This document shows, in pieces, positions 37,196 through 46,573 of a stretch of 58,227 nucleotides of DNA. The position numbers and the translations under genes are program-made. Origin of the DNA: Ignavibacteria bacterium CG1_02_37_35 (GTDB taxonomy: Bacteria > Bacteroidota > Ignavibacteria > Ignavibacteriales > Ignavibacteriaceae); assembly GCA_001871325.1 (NCBI GenBank), contig MNVA01000037.1, positions 1 through 58,227 on the forward strand, read 5' to 3'. Position 1 is the stretch's first letter, and each line of letters opens with the position of its first letter. Under the pieces are notes generated by a model. That model searched no databases. It saw only the letters and a program-made list of their open reading frames with translations, and was not told where the DNA came from.

Positions 37196-38340
37196 ATAAG
37201 CGGGACTATTATGAGATTTTGGGAGTTGCTAAAACTGCCTCCGCAGACGAAATTAAAAAAGCTTACAGAAAAATTGCTATGCAGTTTCACCCTGATAGAA
37301 ATCCTGACAATAAAGAAGCTGAAGATAAATTTAAAGAAGCCTCCGAAGCGTATGAAGTACTAAGTGACGCCACAAAGAGACAACGGTATGATCAATTTGG
37401 ACATAGCGGTTTGCACGGCGGGCAGGATTTCCACGGCTTTTCAAATGTAAACGATATTTTTTCTCACTTCTCTGATATTTTTGGCGGCTCTTCAATCTTT
37501 GATGATTTCTTCGGTCAGACCTCTTCACGCGGTCGAGGCAGAAGGCGGTCCACCGGAACACCCGGTTCTGATTTGCGCGTTACCTTAAAAGTTACCCTTG
37601 AAGAAATAGCGAGCGGCGTTTCAAAAAAAATCAAAATTAAAAAATATGTCATCTGCGAATCATGCAAAGGCACTGGTTCCGATGGAGGAAGTTCGACCAA
37701 AACTTGTTCAGTATGTAATGGTGCGGGTGAAGTCAGAAGTGTTTCCCGTTCAGTCTTCGGACAATTTGTCAACATTCAGCCCTGTTCAAATTGTAACGGA
37801 GAGGGAACGGTTGTTGATAAACCTTGTAGAGCCTGTGTTGGCGATGGAAGAAAACAGGAAGAAGTAACCATTAAAATTGACGTTCCGGCAGGCGTCTCTG
37901 ATGGAAATTATATGACCTTGCGCGGGCAGGGAAATGCCGGTTTACGCGGTGGTTCGGCAGGAGATATTATCGTGGTGTTTCAGGAAACCCTCCACGAATA
38001 TTTTAAACGTGAAGGGGATGATATCCTCTATGACCTCTTCTTGAGCTTCCCTGAAATTGTTCTTGGAACCGAAGTGGAAGTGCCGACTTTAAATGGAAAG
38101 GCAAAGTTGAAAATTGATGGAGGAACTCAACCGGGCAAACTTCTTCGAATGCGTGAAAAAGGAATTCAGCATTTAAATCAACACGGCGCAGGCGATCAAC
38201 TTGTCCGCGTAAACATTGCTGTTCCGAAGAAAATTTCTGCTAAGGAGAGAGAGTTATTAAAAGAGCTTTTAGATATGCCAAATATTAAATTAAGTTCAGG
38301 GAGTGATGACAAAAATTTCTTTAAAAGGTTCGGATTGTAA
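37192..38340 (+). CDS. dnaJ: Chaperone DnaJ
   Basis: The 382-residue Hsp40 has a J domain with the HPD motif ([10 protein letters not shown], about residue 33), a Gly/Phe-rich linker, and four zinc-finger repeats. These are [24 protein letters not shown] and [10 protein letters not shown]-terminal substrate-binding region follows. It delivers unfolded proteins to DnaK and stimulates its ATPase. No dnaK gene follows in the window. Confidence 0.96.
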   Translation: MNKRDYYEILGVAKTASADEIKKAYRKIAMQFHPDRNPDNKEAEDKFKEASEAYEVLSDATKRQRYDQFGHSGLHGGQDFHGFSNVNDIFSHFSDIFGGSSIFDDFFGQTSSRGRGRRRSTGTPGSDLRVTLKVTLEEIASGVSKKIKIKKYVICESCKGTGSDGGSSTKTCSVCNGAGEVRSVSRSVFGQFVNIQPCSNCNGEGTVVDKPCRACVGDGRKQEEVTIKIDVPAGVSDGNYMTLRGQGNAGLRGGSAGDIIVVFQETLHEYFKREGDDILYDLFLSFPEIVLGTEVEVPTLNGKAKLKIDGGTQPGKLLRMREKGIQHLNQHGAGDQLVRVNIAVPKKISAKERELLKELLDMPNIKLSSGSDDKNFFKRFGL

Positions 38341-38379
38341 TTCAGTTTTTGTTTATGAAATAAAGCTGGAAAGTTAGCC

Positions 38380-38862
38380 GTGATAAAAAAACTTTCCCGG
38401 CTGACTTCGTTAACTGAAACTGAAGTGAAAATATTTCTCTTTGTGATCTCTATGATTTGTTTAGGTGGTGGAGTGAAATATTATAAATCACTTCCCGCGT
38501 ACGAAGCAAAGAAATTTTCCTATGCTAAGGAAGATAGTTTATTCGCTTATTTCAAAAACCAGGAGATAGATACGGCGTTAATAGAATCCAAAACTCTTTT
38601 TCGAAACGAAAAGTCTTTTATAGCAAAAGGCAATGAAAAAAATCCCTACGTAAAGAAAACAGTTACCGGGAAACAGAATCTTAATACAGCTTCCGTAACT
38701 CAACTCACTACTCTTCCGGGAATTGGTTTCAAAACAGCAGAACAAATCATTGCTTATAGAAAACGTGTCGGTATTATAAAATCTTTGGATGAACTCTTGA
38801 ATATCAAAGGAATAGGTGAAAAGAAACTATCAAAACTTCAGCCATTTATCACGTTTAAGTAA
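38380..38862 (+). CDS. ComEA-like helix-hairpin-helix protein
   Basis: A 160-residue protein with one N-terminal membrane helix (about residues 18-35) and a C-terminal double helix-hairpin-helix (about 98-160): LNTASVTQLTTLPGIGFKTAEQIIAYRKRVG and FKSLDELLNIKGIGEKKLSKLQPFI-like sequence. ComEA proteins bind incoming DNA in the periplasm during transformation, but many HhH relatives have unknown roles. The start is a GTG. It lies 39 bases after dnaJ and 72 bases before the PilM-like gene, which could fit a pilus- or uptake-related function. Confidence 0.85.
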   Translation: MIKKLSRLTSLTETEVKIFLFVISMICLGGGVKYYKSLPAYEAKKFSYAKEDSLFAYFKNQEIDTALIESKTLFRNEKSFIAKGNEKNPYVKKTVTGKQNLNTASVTQLTTLPGIGFKTAEQIIAYRKRVGIIKSLDELLNIKGIGEKKLSKLQPFITFK

Positions 38863-38934
38863 TTTGTTTTTTGCCGCTTTGGAAAGTTTCTATGACTTCA
38901 CCTATATTTATAATTATTAAATTAAATTATCTGC

Positions 38935-39861
38935 ATGAAACCATTACCAAATAGGCTCAGTTTAAATCTTTCCGAAAACAGGTTACAGATCGTTGAACTT
39001 GTTTTTGCTGACAATTACTATCGTATCAATACTCTTGATGAAGTTTATTTTGATGAACCTCTTCATTATGAAACAGATAAGGACACAAAATTATTATTAA
39101 CAATCCAAAGTGCTTTTAACGAAATACTGATTAAGGGATTGATCTCCACTACCGAAGTTTCTTTTACATTGCCGCTGCACTGTTTTACGTTTTTTCAAAT
39201 CCCCTATGACAACACGCTTATGCGGAATGATCTTGAAGACCAATTTAGGTGGGAGTTCTCCGTACTCTATCCATTTAAAAATGAAGCCGAATATCAATTT
39301 CAGTTTTACGAGATGGTGAAATCAATCTTCGTCAAAGAACCCAAAGCAATTGTGATAGCGTTAGAGAAAAGAATAATTGATTTACTTTATACTTTTTGCG
39401 ATAGGAATAATTTACTCTTGACAACAGTAGATTGCGATCATTTTGCTTTTGATAAAAGCGTTCAACTTATAGACAAGAAACAGGAAAAGGGAATCACGGG
39501 CAGTATTTATTTTGATGATCCTTTAGTTTCTTTCGAGCTTTTATTTGAGCAAAAACCGATTTTTATGAAAGTTTTTTCTCTGAAAAATAAGGCTGATTTC
39601 GTAAATGAAATTAAGACAATTCTTGCTCGTGAAATCCCAATTGACTTATCCGAATATAAAATTAATAAATGTTTTTTCGGAGGAGATGAAGTAACCATTT
39701 CATTTATCACTCATATAGAAGAACAACTTCAGATTCCTTGTTACTCTGTAAATCCTTTCATCCAGTTCAGCATCGCTGAAGATTTTCAGAATGAAAAATA
39801 TTTTAGGGAGAAAGCACATTCTTTCGCCGCTGCGGCTGGAATAGCTTTCCGTTTAGAATAG
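38935..39861 (+). CDS. PilM-like actin-fold protein, probable
   Basis: The 308-residue soluble protein resembles the type IV pilus assembly ATPase PilM in layout. It opens with LSENRLQIVELV, where PilM has its phosphate-1 strand. The stretch FTLPLHCFTFFQIPYDNTLMRNDLEDQFRWEFSVLYPF (about residues 76-113) matches the PilM pattern of a beta strand followed by an E-x-x-x-RWE-x-x-x-x-PF helix. The glycine-rich nucleotide motifs are degenerate (SLNLSENR instead of DIGSSS), so it may not bind ATP. No pilN, pilO or pilQ is adjacent. TATATTTA lies 24 bases before its ATG. Its stop overlaps the rsmD GTG by one base. Confidence 0.6.
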   Translation: MKPLPNRLSLNLSENRLQIVELVFADNYYRINTLDEVYFDEPLHYETDKDTKLLLTIQSAFNEILIKGLISTTEVSFTLPLHCFTFFQIPYDNTLMRNDLEDQFRWEFSVLYPFKNEAEYQFQFYEMVKSIFVKEPKAIVIALEKRIIDLLYTFCDRNNLLLTTVDCDHFAFDKSVQLIDKKQEKGITGSIYFDDPLVSFELLFEQKPIFMKVFSLKNKADFVNEIKTILAREIPIDLSEYKINKCFFGGDEVTISFITHIEEQLQIPCYSVNPFIQFSIAEDFQNEKYFREKAHSFAAAAGIAFRLE

Positions 39862-40439
39862 TGAAACTTCGAATCATTTCAGGATCCTTAAAGGGGCGGA
39901 TGATCAAAGCTCCCGATTCCAATCTTACTCGCCCTACTACAGATAAAGTTCGGGAGACAATTTTTAATCTCTTACACAACAAAATTGATTTTGACGGAAT
40001 CTCCGTTCTTGATTTTTTTGCCGGCTCCGGTGCCCTGGGGTTTGAAAGTATTAGCCGTGGAGCATCAAACGTAACCTTCATCGAAAAAAATTATCCTATT
40101 TATAAAAATCTTTTGGAGAATATCAAATCTCTGAATCTTGAAGAGAGCTGTGAAATAGTGAAAAGCGATGCAGTGCAATTTGCTAAATATACGACCGATA
40201 AACGCTTTAATTTAATTCTTGCAGACCCACCGTTTTTCCAATATTCTATTTATGAGGTTGTTAAATATGTTTTTGGAAATAATTTGCTTTCAGAAGAAGG
40301 CTATTTTATAGTTGAGCGTTCAATTCAAACTTTGAAAAAAGATGTTGAAGGGTTTGGCAAGGAGCCTTTTAAACGGATTGGCGATACATGTCTTTATGAA
40401 TTTACGAAATCTACTGAAGCAAAACCTGAGGGAGATTGA
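39861..40439 (+). CDS. rsmD: 16S rRNA (guanine966-N2)-methyltransferase RsmD
   Basis: The 192-residue methyltransferase shows the family start RIISGSLKGRMIKAP and TRPTTDKVRETIFNLL. The SAM loop is VLDFFAGSGALGFESISRGA, and the catalytic motif is LADPPFF. It methylates G966 of 16S rRNA on the assembling 30S subunit. The GTG start shares its first base with the stop of the PilM-like gene. Confidence 0.94.
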   Translation: MKLRIISGSLKGRMIKAPDSNLTRPTTDKVRETIFNLLHNKIDFDGISVLDFFAGSGALGFESISRGASNVTFIEKNYPIYKNLLENIKSLNLEESCEIVKSDAVQFAKYTTDKRFNLILADPPFFQYSIYEVVKYVFGNNLLSEEGYFIVERSIQTLKKDVEGFGKEPFKRIGDTCLYEFTKSTEAKPEGD

Positions 40440-40444
40440 AAAAT

Positions 40445-40558
40445 GTTGAGGGGGTTGAAGGGTTGAATCGTTGAAGGATAATTATTGAAGCATAAAAATT
40501 AATTAAGCATGAACTCTCAGTCATTCATGCATTCATACGTTCACTCAAACTTACATTC
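40445..40558. repeat. Convergent short-period arrays (8-bp units)
   Basis: On the plus strand GTTGAA cores recur at 40445, 40454, 40462 and 40470 (spacing 9, 8, 8), each followed by two or three variable bases. From the other side, on the minus strand, six consecutive 8-mers run from 40558 to 40511: GAATGTAA, GTTTGAGT, GAACGTAT, GAATGCAT, GAATGACT, GAGAGTTC. Four of them start GAA. Between the arms is AT-rich sequence. A short inverted repeat (GCATGAA 40507-40513, TTCATGC 40524-40530) overlaps the right arm and could act as a weak terminator for trpA. The whole 40440-40594 gap has no gene. Confidence 0.5.
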
Positions 40559-40594
40559 GTAATCTAATCAATTTCTTTTCGTTGCAATTCTTCT

Positions 40595-41380
40595 TTACTC
40601 TCTTATTCTGCAAGTTTTTTTTAATTCAGAAACGAAAGATGCAACCGAATCATAACTTTCATTATTGATTAATTTTTTAATTACCGCGCTCCCCACAATT
40701 ACTCCGTCGCAAAAATCTTGAATCTGTAAAATATTTTCAGCTGAAGAAATACCAAACCCTGCTAACATTTTATTCTGCGAGATCAGTTTGCGGTTTTTTT
40801 GCATTGCCGAAATATCTTCATTGGTAAAACCATTTCTCGTTCCGGTTGTTCCGGTTACGCTTACATAGTAAACAAACCCCTTGCTTTTCTCATCGAGTGC
40901 AATTATTCTTTTCTCTGAAGAAGTTGGCGTTGCCAGCAGGATTATATCAAAATCTTCTTTTTGAAAAGTGATGAATTTGTCATATTCGTCTAAAGACAGA
41001 TCAGGAATAATAACTCCATTGAATCCCGATAAAGAAGCATCGGTTACGAATTTATCAATTCCATAATTTGAGACGATATTCGCATACGTCATGGCGATCA
41101 GAGGTTTATCGGATTTCTTTCTGATTTCTTCTGCAAAGTGAAATGCATCCTGAATAGTAACGCCGTTCTCTAATGCAGTTTGCGATGAATATTGGATTAC
41201 CGGTCCATCCGCGAGCGGGTCGCTGAAAGGAATTCCGATTTCGAGCATGTCTGCGCCTGCCTGCAAAACTTTTTCTGCAAGATGTACAAAGTCATTTTTG
41301 TGCGGAAATCCGGCGGTTAGAAAAATTGAGAGAACTTTTTCCCTTCGGGCGGTTACTTCTTCAATATACTTTTTGATCAT
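40595..41380 (-). CDS. trpA: Tryptophan synthase alpha subunit TrpA
   Basis: The 261-residue TIM-barrel lyase splits indole-3-glycerol phosphate to indole and glyceraldehyde 3-phosphate. Catalytic Glu lies in [21 protein letters not shown] and catalytic Asp in [10 protein letters not shown]; the phosphate-binding GFGISS and VGSAVI are present. It is the last gene of the trp operon and overlaps trpB by ATGA. Confidence 0.96.
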   Translation of the reverse strand: MIKKYIEEVTARREKVLSIFLTAGFPHKNDFVHLAEKVLQAGADMLEIGIPFSDPLADGPVIQYSSQTALENGVTIQDAFHFAEEIRKKSDKPLIAMTYANIVSNYGIDKFVTDASLSGFNGVIIPDLSLDEYDKFITFQKEDFDIILLATPTSSEKRIIALDEKSKGFVYYVSVTGTTGTRNGFTNEDISAMQKNRKLISQNKMLAGFGISSAENILQIQDFCDGVIVGSAVIKKLINNESYDSVASFVSELKKTCRIRE

Positions 41381-42582
41381 TTTGTCTTCCCCAAATTTTC
41401 AATGATGGTGTTCAAATCTTTATCTCCGCGTCCGCTGATATTCACAATAACAATTTCATTCTTCAATGTACTCGGCATTAAATAATTTAAATAGGCGATT
41501 GCATGAGCGGTTTCAAGTGCAGGAAGAATTCCTTCGCGCTCTGTCATCAATTTAGTTGCTTCGAGCGCTTCGTCATCGGTTACAGAAACGTACTTAACAC
41601 GCGAAATATCTTTTAGCAAACTATGCTCGGGACCCACTCCTGGATAATCAAGCCCGGCGGAAATAGAGTGGACTTCTTCAACCTGTCCATCTTTATTTTG
41701 AAGAAGGTAAGTTTTCATTCCATGGAAAATTCCTTCGCGACCAAGTGTTAACGTTGCTGAATGTTTTGTGGTATTTAAACCGTAACCGGCTGCTTCAACG
41801 CCAATCATTTTTATTTGTTTATCGTTTAAAAAGGGATAAAAAATCCCCATTGCATTACTTCCACCGCCGACACAAGCCACAAGATAATCAGGCAAACGAT
41901 TTTCCTTCTGCTGAATTTGCTCTTTTGTTTCATACCCGATAATCGCTTGAAAATCCCTAACTATCATTGGATAGGGATGGGGACCAACAACCGAGCCGAT
42001 GATGTAATGGGTGTCTTTCACATTGGTAACCCAATCGCGTATCGCTTGATTGGTAGCGTCTTTCAGAGTTTTGCTTCCGGAAGTTACGGGGATTACTTCC
42101 GCGCCAAGCAGTTTCATTCTGAACACGTTCAGGCTTTGTCTCTGCGTATCAACCTCGCCCATATAAACAACGCACTTCAATCCGAATTTTGCGCAAACGG
42201 TTGCAACAGCAACTCCGTGCTGCCCGGCTCCAGTCTCGGCAATGATGCGCTTCTTTCCTAATTTTTTTGCCAGCAGAATTTGTCCAAGCGCATTATTAAT
42301 TTTATGCGCGCCGGTATGACATAAATCTTCCCGCTTCAAATATATTTTTGCTTTGCTGAAATGTTTTGTTAATCGCCCAGCAAAAGTCAGCGGAGTTGGT
42401 CTTCCGCTATAATCTTTATGAAGCTGCATTAATTCAAATTGAAAAGAAGGATCATCCTTTACAAGTTGATAAATTTCTTCCAATTCTTGAAGCGGAGCTA
42501 TTAATGTTTCGGGGACAAATTTTCCACCGTATTTTCCATAATGTCCCGCCGCATCCGGAAACTGGTAGTTTTTCTTTTCCAT
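41377..42582 (-). CDS. trpB: Tryptophan synthase beta subunit TrpB
   Basis: The PLP enzyme condenses indole with serine. Motifs are [32 protein letters not shown] with the PLP-binding Lys, [11 protein letters not shown] and [14 protein letters not shown]. Length (401 residues from the chosen ATG at 42582) is that of the TrpB1 type. An in-frame TTG at 42591, overlapping the aroF stop, is a less likely start. The short [10 protein letters not shown] leader precedes the conserved region. Confidence 0.96.
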   Translation of the reverse strand: MEKKNYQFPDAAGHYGKYGGKFVPETLIAPLQELEEIYQLVKDDPSFQFELMQLHKDYSGRPTPLTFAGRLTKHFSKAKIYLKREDLCHTGAHKINNALGQILLAKKLGKKRIIAETGAGQHGVAVATVCAKFGLKCVVYMGEVDTQRQSLNVFRMKLLGAEVIPVTSGSKTLKDATNQAIRDWVTNVKDTHYIIGSVVGPHPYPMIVRDFQAIIGYETKEQIQQKENRLPDYLVACVGGGSNAMGIFYPFLNDKQIKMIGVEAAGYGLNTTKHSATLTLGREGIFHGMKTYLLQNKDGQVEEVHSISAGLDYPGVGPEHSLLKDISRVKYVSVTDDEALEATKLMTEREGILPALETAHAIAYLNYLMPSTLKNEIVIVNISGRGDKDLNTIIENLGKTK

Positions 42583-42587
42583 ACTCG

Positions 42588-43601
42588 TCAAAACTTCTTA
42601 TCAACTATTGGTGCTAATTGCTGAATTTTGTTTAGCAATGATTTAAACTGCTGTGGAGTTAATGATTGAATACCGTCTGAAAGAGCTTTTTCTGGGTGTG
42701 CATGAACTTCAATCATCAAGCCATCTGCACCGCATGCGACTCCAGCCATTGCCATAGGAGCAACTTTATCGCGTATCCCAATGCCATGTGATGGATCAAC
42801 AAAAATTGGAAGATGTGTATTCTTTTTTATAACCGGAACTGCATTTAAATCTAATGTATTGCGAGTGGCTGTTTCAAAGGTTTTGATACCGCGTTCACAA
42901 AGGATAACATTAAAATTGCCCTGAGACAAAATATATTCCGCGCTCATAAATAAATCTTCAATTGAAGCAGCCATTCCTCTTTTGAGAAAAATCGGTGTTT
43001 GTATTTGTCCGACTCTTTCAAGTAAAGAATAATTCTGCATATTGCGCGCCCCGATTTGAATGATGTCTGCAACTTCAACCACTTGCGCAAGGGTTTCGGT
43101 ATCTTTTGCTTCGGTAACAATGTGAAACCCGAACTCTTTTTTAACATCTGCAAGAAGTTCTAATCCTTTCTCTTTCATTCCCTGAAATGCGTAAGGACTT
43201 GATCGGGGTTTGTAAGCGCCCGCTCTAAAAAATTTAATCCCCATTTCTTTTAATTGTCCGGCGATGTCGAAGATTTGGTCGCGGCTCTCAACAGAACAAG
43301 GTCCGGCAATAATTTGTAGAAACCCATTCCCTACTTTATCTCCATTGAAATCAATGATGGTATCTTCTGCTTTCATTTCACGGCTGACGAGTTTGTAATT
43401 TTTTGAAACGCGCATCGCGTCAATTACGCCATCCATCAAAATGAAGTCATCAACAGAAAGAGCGCGGGTTTCGCCGGTAATTCCAATCGCTATTTTGGAC
43501 TCTCCATAGATAATGTGCGAGCTGCATTTGTTCACTTTAGCTTTTTCTCGAACGTCGGCAACTTGCTCATCCGTTGCAGTAAGGTTCATTACAATTAACA
43601 T
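42588..43601 (-). CDS. aroF: 3-Deoxy-7-phosphoheptulonate (DAHP) synthase
   Basis: The first enzyme of the shikimate pathway, condensing phosphoenolpyruvate with erythrose 4-phosphate. The 337-residue protein has an N-terminal ferredoxin-like regulatory domain (about 1-70) and a type I-beta barrel with [54 protein letters not shown] and [15 protein letters not shown]. The start directly follows the trpF stop and is preceded by an AAGGAG ribosome-binding motif, the clearest in the operon. Its place inside the trp operon puts shikimate entry under the same Trp attenuator. Confidence 0.94.
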   Translation of the reverse strand: MLIVMNLTATDEQVADVREKAKVNKCSSHIIYGESKIAIGITGETRALSVDDFILMDGVIDAMRVSKNYKLVSREMKAEDTIIDFNGDKVGNGFLQIIAGPCSVESRDQIFDIAGQLKEMGIKFFRAGAYKPRSSPYAFQGMKEKGLELLADVKKEFGFHIVTEAKDTETLAQVVEVADIIQIGARNMQNYSLLERVGQIQTPIFLKRGMAASIEDLFMSAEYILSQGNFNVILCERGIKTFETATRNTLDLNAVPVIKKNTHLPIFVDPSHGIGIRDKVAPMAMAGVACGADGLMIEVHAHPEKALSDGIQSLTPQQFKSLLNKIQQLAPIVDKKF

Positions 43602-44216
43602 CTATTTACTCCTTAATTGATTTATTATTTTAAAAAAACGTTTCATTTTATTTTGATCTTTTTTGCCCGGATATTCTTCAAGAGATGAGGAAACATCAAC
43701 GGCGTAAGGATTAATATTTGTGAAAATCGCTTCGACATTTTTTTCTGAAACTCCACCGGCAACAATTATTCTCTTTCTCATGGATGGCGGAATATTATTC
43801 CAGGTAAACGTTTTGCCTGTTCCGCCATATAGGTCTGTAGAAAAAGTATCCAATAAAAAATTTGTGCATGAATAAGCTTCAAGCCGAGAAAAATCAAAAC
43901 CTTCACTTATTCTAAAACTTTTAATTGAAGGAAAATTAAATTTTGAAATCATCTCCGGAGGTTCTTCTCCGTGCAGTTGAATTAAATTTAGTTTAACAAT
44001 TGCTGCAATCCGGTTAATTTCTTCAACCGGTTCGTTTACAAAAACTCCGACTTTCAACGTAAACGCAGAAAGTTCTTGCGAAATCATTTTTGCTCTTTCG
44101 GGGGCAACATACCTCTTGCTCGCCTTGTAAAAAATAAAACCAATTGCATCAGCGCCAAGTTGTTCTGCAAGCAAAGCATCTTCAATATTGGTTATTCCGC
44201 AGATTTTAACTTTCAT
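43602..44216 (-). CDS. trpF: Phosphoribosylanthranilate isomerase TrpF
   Basis: The TIM-barrel isomerase opens the ribose ring of phosphoribosylanthranilate. Motifs are KVKICGITNIEDALLAEQLGADAIGFIF with the catalytic Cys, QLHGEEP, LLDTFSTDLYGGTGKTFTW with the catalytic Asp, IVAGGVSEKNV and VDVSSSLEEYPGKKD. I choose the ATG at 44216 (204 residues), giving the standard MKVKICG start with an 11-base overlap with trpC; an upstream start would add eight residues. Confidence 0.94.
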   Translation of the reverse strand: MKVKICGITNIEDALLAEQLGADAIGFIFYKASKRYVAPERAKMISQELSAFTLKVGVFVNEPVEEINRIAAIVKLNLIQLHGEEPPEMISKFNFPSIKSFRISEGFDFSRLEAYSCTNFLLDTFSTDLYGGTGKTFTWNNIPPSMRKRIIVAGGVSEKNVEAIFTNINPYAVDVSSSLEEYPGKKDQNKMKRFFKIINQLRSK

Positions 44217-45000
44217 AGCCGCACCAGGTTTGGAATTCATGGATTGCTGAATGGATATTTATTTGCTTCATGAAATGTTCGCCTGCTAAAACAGCATGCA
44301 CACCGATCTGTTTTAATTCAAAAATATCTTGTTGTGTCGTTATTCCGCTTTCCGAAACAAAAATTATATCTTCGTTAAAAGATTGCCGTAAATTGATCGA
44401 GGTTTTCAAATTGACATCAAAGGACTCAAGGTCTCTGTTATTCACTCCAATAATTTTATTTATGTTTTGGTTAATTTTATCAAGTTGTTTTTCTGAATGC
44501 AATTCCAATAGTACCTCAAGACCAATTTCATTTGCGCACAAAGTTAATTCAGGTATTACTGATTTATCAAGCGCTTCACAAATCAATAAAATTGCGTCTG
44601 CACCGAAAGCCTTAGCCTGGTGAATTTGCAACTCATCAATTATAAAATCTTTACGCAGAAGCGGCGCTGTTTTAAATTGAGCGATATCCTTTAAGTAATT
44701 AATATTTCCCCGGAAAAATTTCTCATCCGTTAAAATTGAAACCGAGTCAACATTGTTCTCGAAGTAAGTCTTTGCTATTTTCAAATGATCAAAATTTTCT
44801 CTTATTATTCCTTTAGAAGGGGACGCTTTTTTTATTTCGGCGATTACGGCGATTGCTTTTTCTTTTTGCAGCGCCGGAGAAAAGGGAAGAGACTTCTGAT
44901 AATAAAATTCAAAATCGCGAAAAGATGAGATCGAAAACTTCCGTTTTAATTCATCAACTTCTTGTTTTTTTACATCAACTATGGTTTTTAGAAAATTCAT
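44206..45000 (-). CDS. trpC: Indole-3-glycerol phosphate synthase TrpC
   Basis: A 264-residue TIM-barrel enzyme that closes the indole ring. Visible motifs are FLKTIVDVKKQEVDELK, VIAEIKKASPSKGIIRE with the catalytic Lys, ILTDEKFFRGNINYL, LLRKDFIIDE, ILLICEAL, VLLELHSEK, IIGVNNRDLESF, VSESGI and AVLAGEHFMK. It overlaps trpD by ATGA and trpF by 11 bases. Confidence 0.95.
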   Translation of the reverse strand: MNFLKTIVDVKKQEVDELKRKFSISSFRDFEFYYQKSLPFSPALQKEKAIAVIAEIKKASPSKGIIRENFDHLKIAKTYFENNVDSVSILTDEKFFRGNINYLKDIAQFKTAPLLRKDFIIDELQIHQAKAFGADAILLICEALDKSVIPELTLCANEIGLEVLLELHSEKQLDKINQNINKIIGVNNRDLESFDVNLKTSINLRQSFNEDIIFVSESGITTQQDIFELKQIGVHAVLAGEHFMKQINIHSAIHEFQTWCGYES

Positions 45001-46010
45001 CCCGCAAAATCCCTTAACGCGATTAATTTTTGATAAGCTAAATCGGAATGGATTGATGCTTCTGCGGCTAGTTTACATACTTCGAGATCGTTGGAATAGT
45101 TTGCAATGTATAATGCCATCGCGGCATTTGCACAGACTGTATAAAACGCTCCGTTGAGCGTTTTATCCTTTAAAACACTTAAAATAATTTCAGCGTTTGT
45201 TTTTGCATCTCCTCCGGCAATTTCTTCTAGCGGTACTTTTGGATAAGAAAAAGTTTCATTTGAAATGACATAAGTTTTTGTTCCTAATTTTCTATCAAAT
45301 TCAAAGACCTTGGTTTCGCCTTTCAATAAAATTTCGTCGAAACGTTTATTGGTACAAACAAAACAGACTTTCTCAAATCCCAAATATTCGGCAGCAGCAC
45401 ACATTAACTCCGCAGCCCGTTCATCAAACGTCCCTATAAGCTGGTGTTTTACTCCCGCTGGATTTGTCAATGGTCCGAGCATATTAAAAATAGTTTTTAC
45501 TCCAAGTTCTTTTCGTACCGGAGCAGCATGTTTCATTGCCGGATGAAAATTTGGCGCAAATAAAAATGCAATTCCAATTTTGTGCAAGGCACTCTCTGCT
45601 TGTTCGGGCGCTAAATTAATATTGATTCCGAGTTCCTGTAAAACATCAGCGCTTCCGCAAAGACTTGAAATGGATCTATTCCCATGCTTTGCGACACTTA
45701 TTCCCGCCCCTGCAACAACAAAAGCCACCGCAGTAGAAATATTGAAGGTGCCGGAATTGTCGCCCCCCGTACCGCATACATCAATTGTTGTTTTGCCGTT
45801 CGTTTTAATTTTTGTGCTTCTTTCTCTCATTGCGGAAGCGAAGCCGGCAATTTCTGTAGATGATTTCCCTTTTGATTTCAAGCCGATGAGTAAACCGGCA
45901 AGTTGCGAGTTATTTACTTCGCCGTTCATTATGCTGTTCATTACTTTGAACGATTCATCAAATGTAAGATGTTGTTTTGCGATTACTTTTTCTAAAATGT
46001 TTTTTATCAT
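44997..46010 (-). CDS. trpD: Anthranilate phosphoribosyltransferase TrpD
   Basis: The 337-residue enzyme transfers phosphoribose to anthranilate. The family motifs are VCGTGGDNSGTFNISTAVAFVVAGAGISVAKHGNRSISSLCGSADVLQELG, with the PRPP-binding glycine-rich loop, and FLFAPNFHPAMKHAAPVRKELGVKTIFNMLGPLTNP. It is not fused to TrpG. It overlaps trpG and trpC by ATGA junctions. Confidence 0.95.
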   Translation of the reverse strand: MIKNILEKVIAKQHLTFDESFKVMNSIMNGEVNNSQLAGLLIGLKSKGKSSTEIAGFASAMRERSTKIKTNGKTTIDVCGTGGDNSGTFNISTAVAFVVAGAGISVAKHGNRSISSLCGSADVLQELGININLAPEQAESALHKIGIAFLFAPNFHPAMKHAAPVRKELGVKTIFNMLGPLTNPAGVKHQLIGTFDERAAELMCAAAEYLGFEKVCFVCTNKRFDEILLKGETKVFEFDRKLGTKTYVISNETFSYPKVPLEEIAGGDAKTNAEIILSVLKDKTLNGAFYTVCANAAMALYIANYSNDLEVCKLAAEASIHSDLAYQKLIALRDFAG

Positions 46011-46573
46011 AAAGACAACCAGTTTTTTATAATAGATTTCCCTTCAACAGTTAAAATAGATTCAGGATGAAATTGGATCCCTTCAATCGGAAAAGTCCTG
46101 TGGCGGATACCCATGATAACGCCATCGTCTGTCCACGAGGTTATTTCCAGTGAAGAGGGGATCGATCCCTTTTCGATAATAAGTGAATGATAACGTGTCG
46201 CTTCAAAGTTTTGCTGAACATTTTTGAAGATGGTTTTATTATCATGTTGAATAAGTGAAGTCTTGCCGTGCATCAAAATTTTGGCTTTTATTACCTTAGC
46301 GCCAAATGAAATACCAATAGCCTGGTGTCCGAGACATACCCCCAGTACAGGAATTTTCACTCCAAACTTTTGAAGAGCAGCTAAAGAAATATTGGAGTCT
46401 TCGGGTCTACCGGGTCCAGGAGAGATAATAATTTTATCGGGATTTAACGATTTGATTTCTTGTTCAGTGATCTCATCATTCCTTTTTACAAGAATATTTT
46501 TTTCAAATCTTCCTACAAGCTGTACAAGATTATAGGTGAACGAATCGTAATTATCAATTACTAATATTTTCAT
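46007..46573 (-). CDS. trpG: Anthranilate synthase glutamine amidotransferase TrpG
   Basis: A 188-residue class I glutamine amidotransferase that supplies ammonia to TrpE. Catalytic triad motifs are GVCLGHQAIG (Cys) and IQFHPESIL (His, Glu). The start MKILVIDNYDSFTYNLVQL is characteristic of TrpG/PabA. A dual role for folate synthesis is possible. The ATG at 46573 overlaps trpE by about 20 bases. Confidence 0.95.
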   Translation of the reverse strand: MKILVIDNYDSFTYNLVQLVGRFEKNILVKRNDEITEQEIKSLNPDKIIISPGPGRPEDSNISLAALQKFGVKIPVLGVCLGHQAIGISFGAKVIKAKILMHGKTSLIQHDNKTIFKNVQQNFEATRYHSLIIEKGSIPSSLEITSWTDDGVIMGIRHRTFPIEGIQFHPESILTVEGKSIIKNWLSL

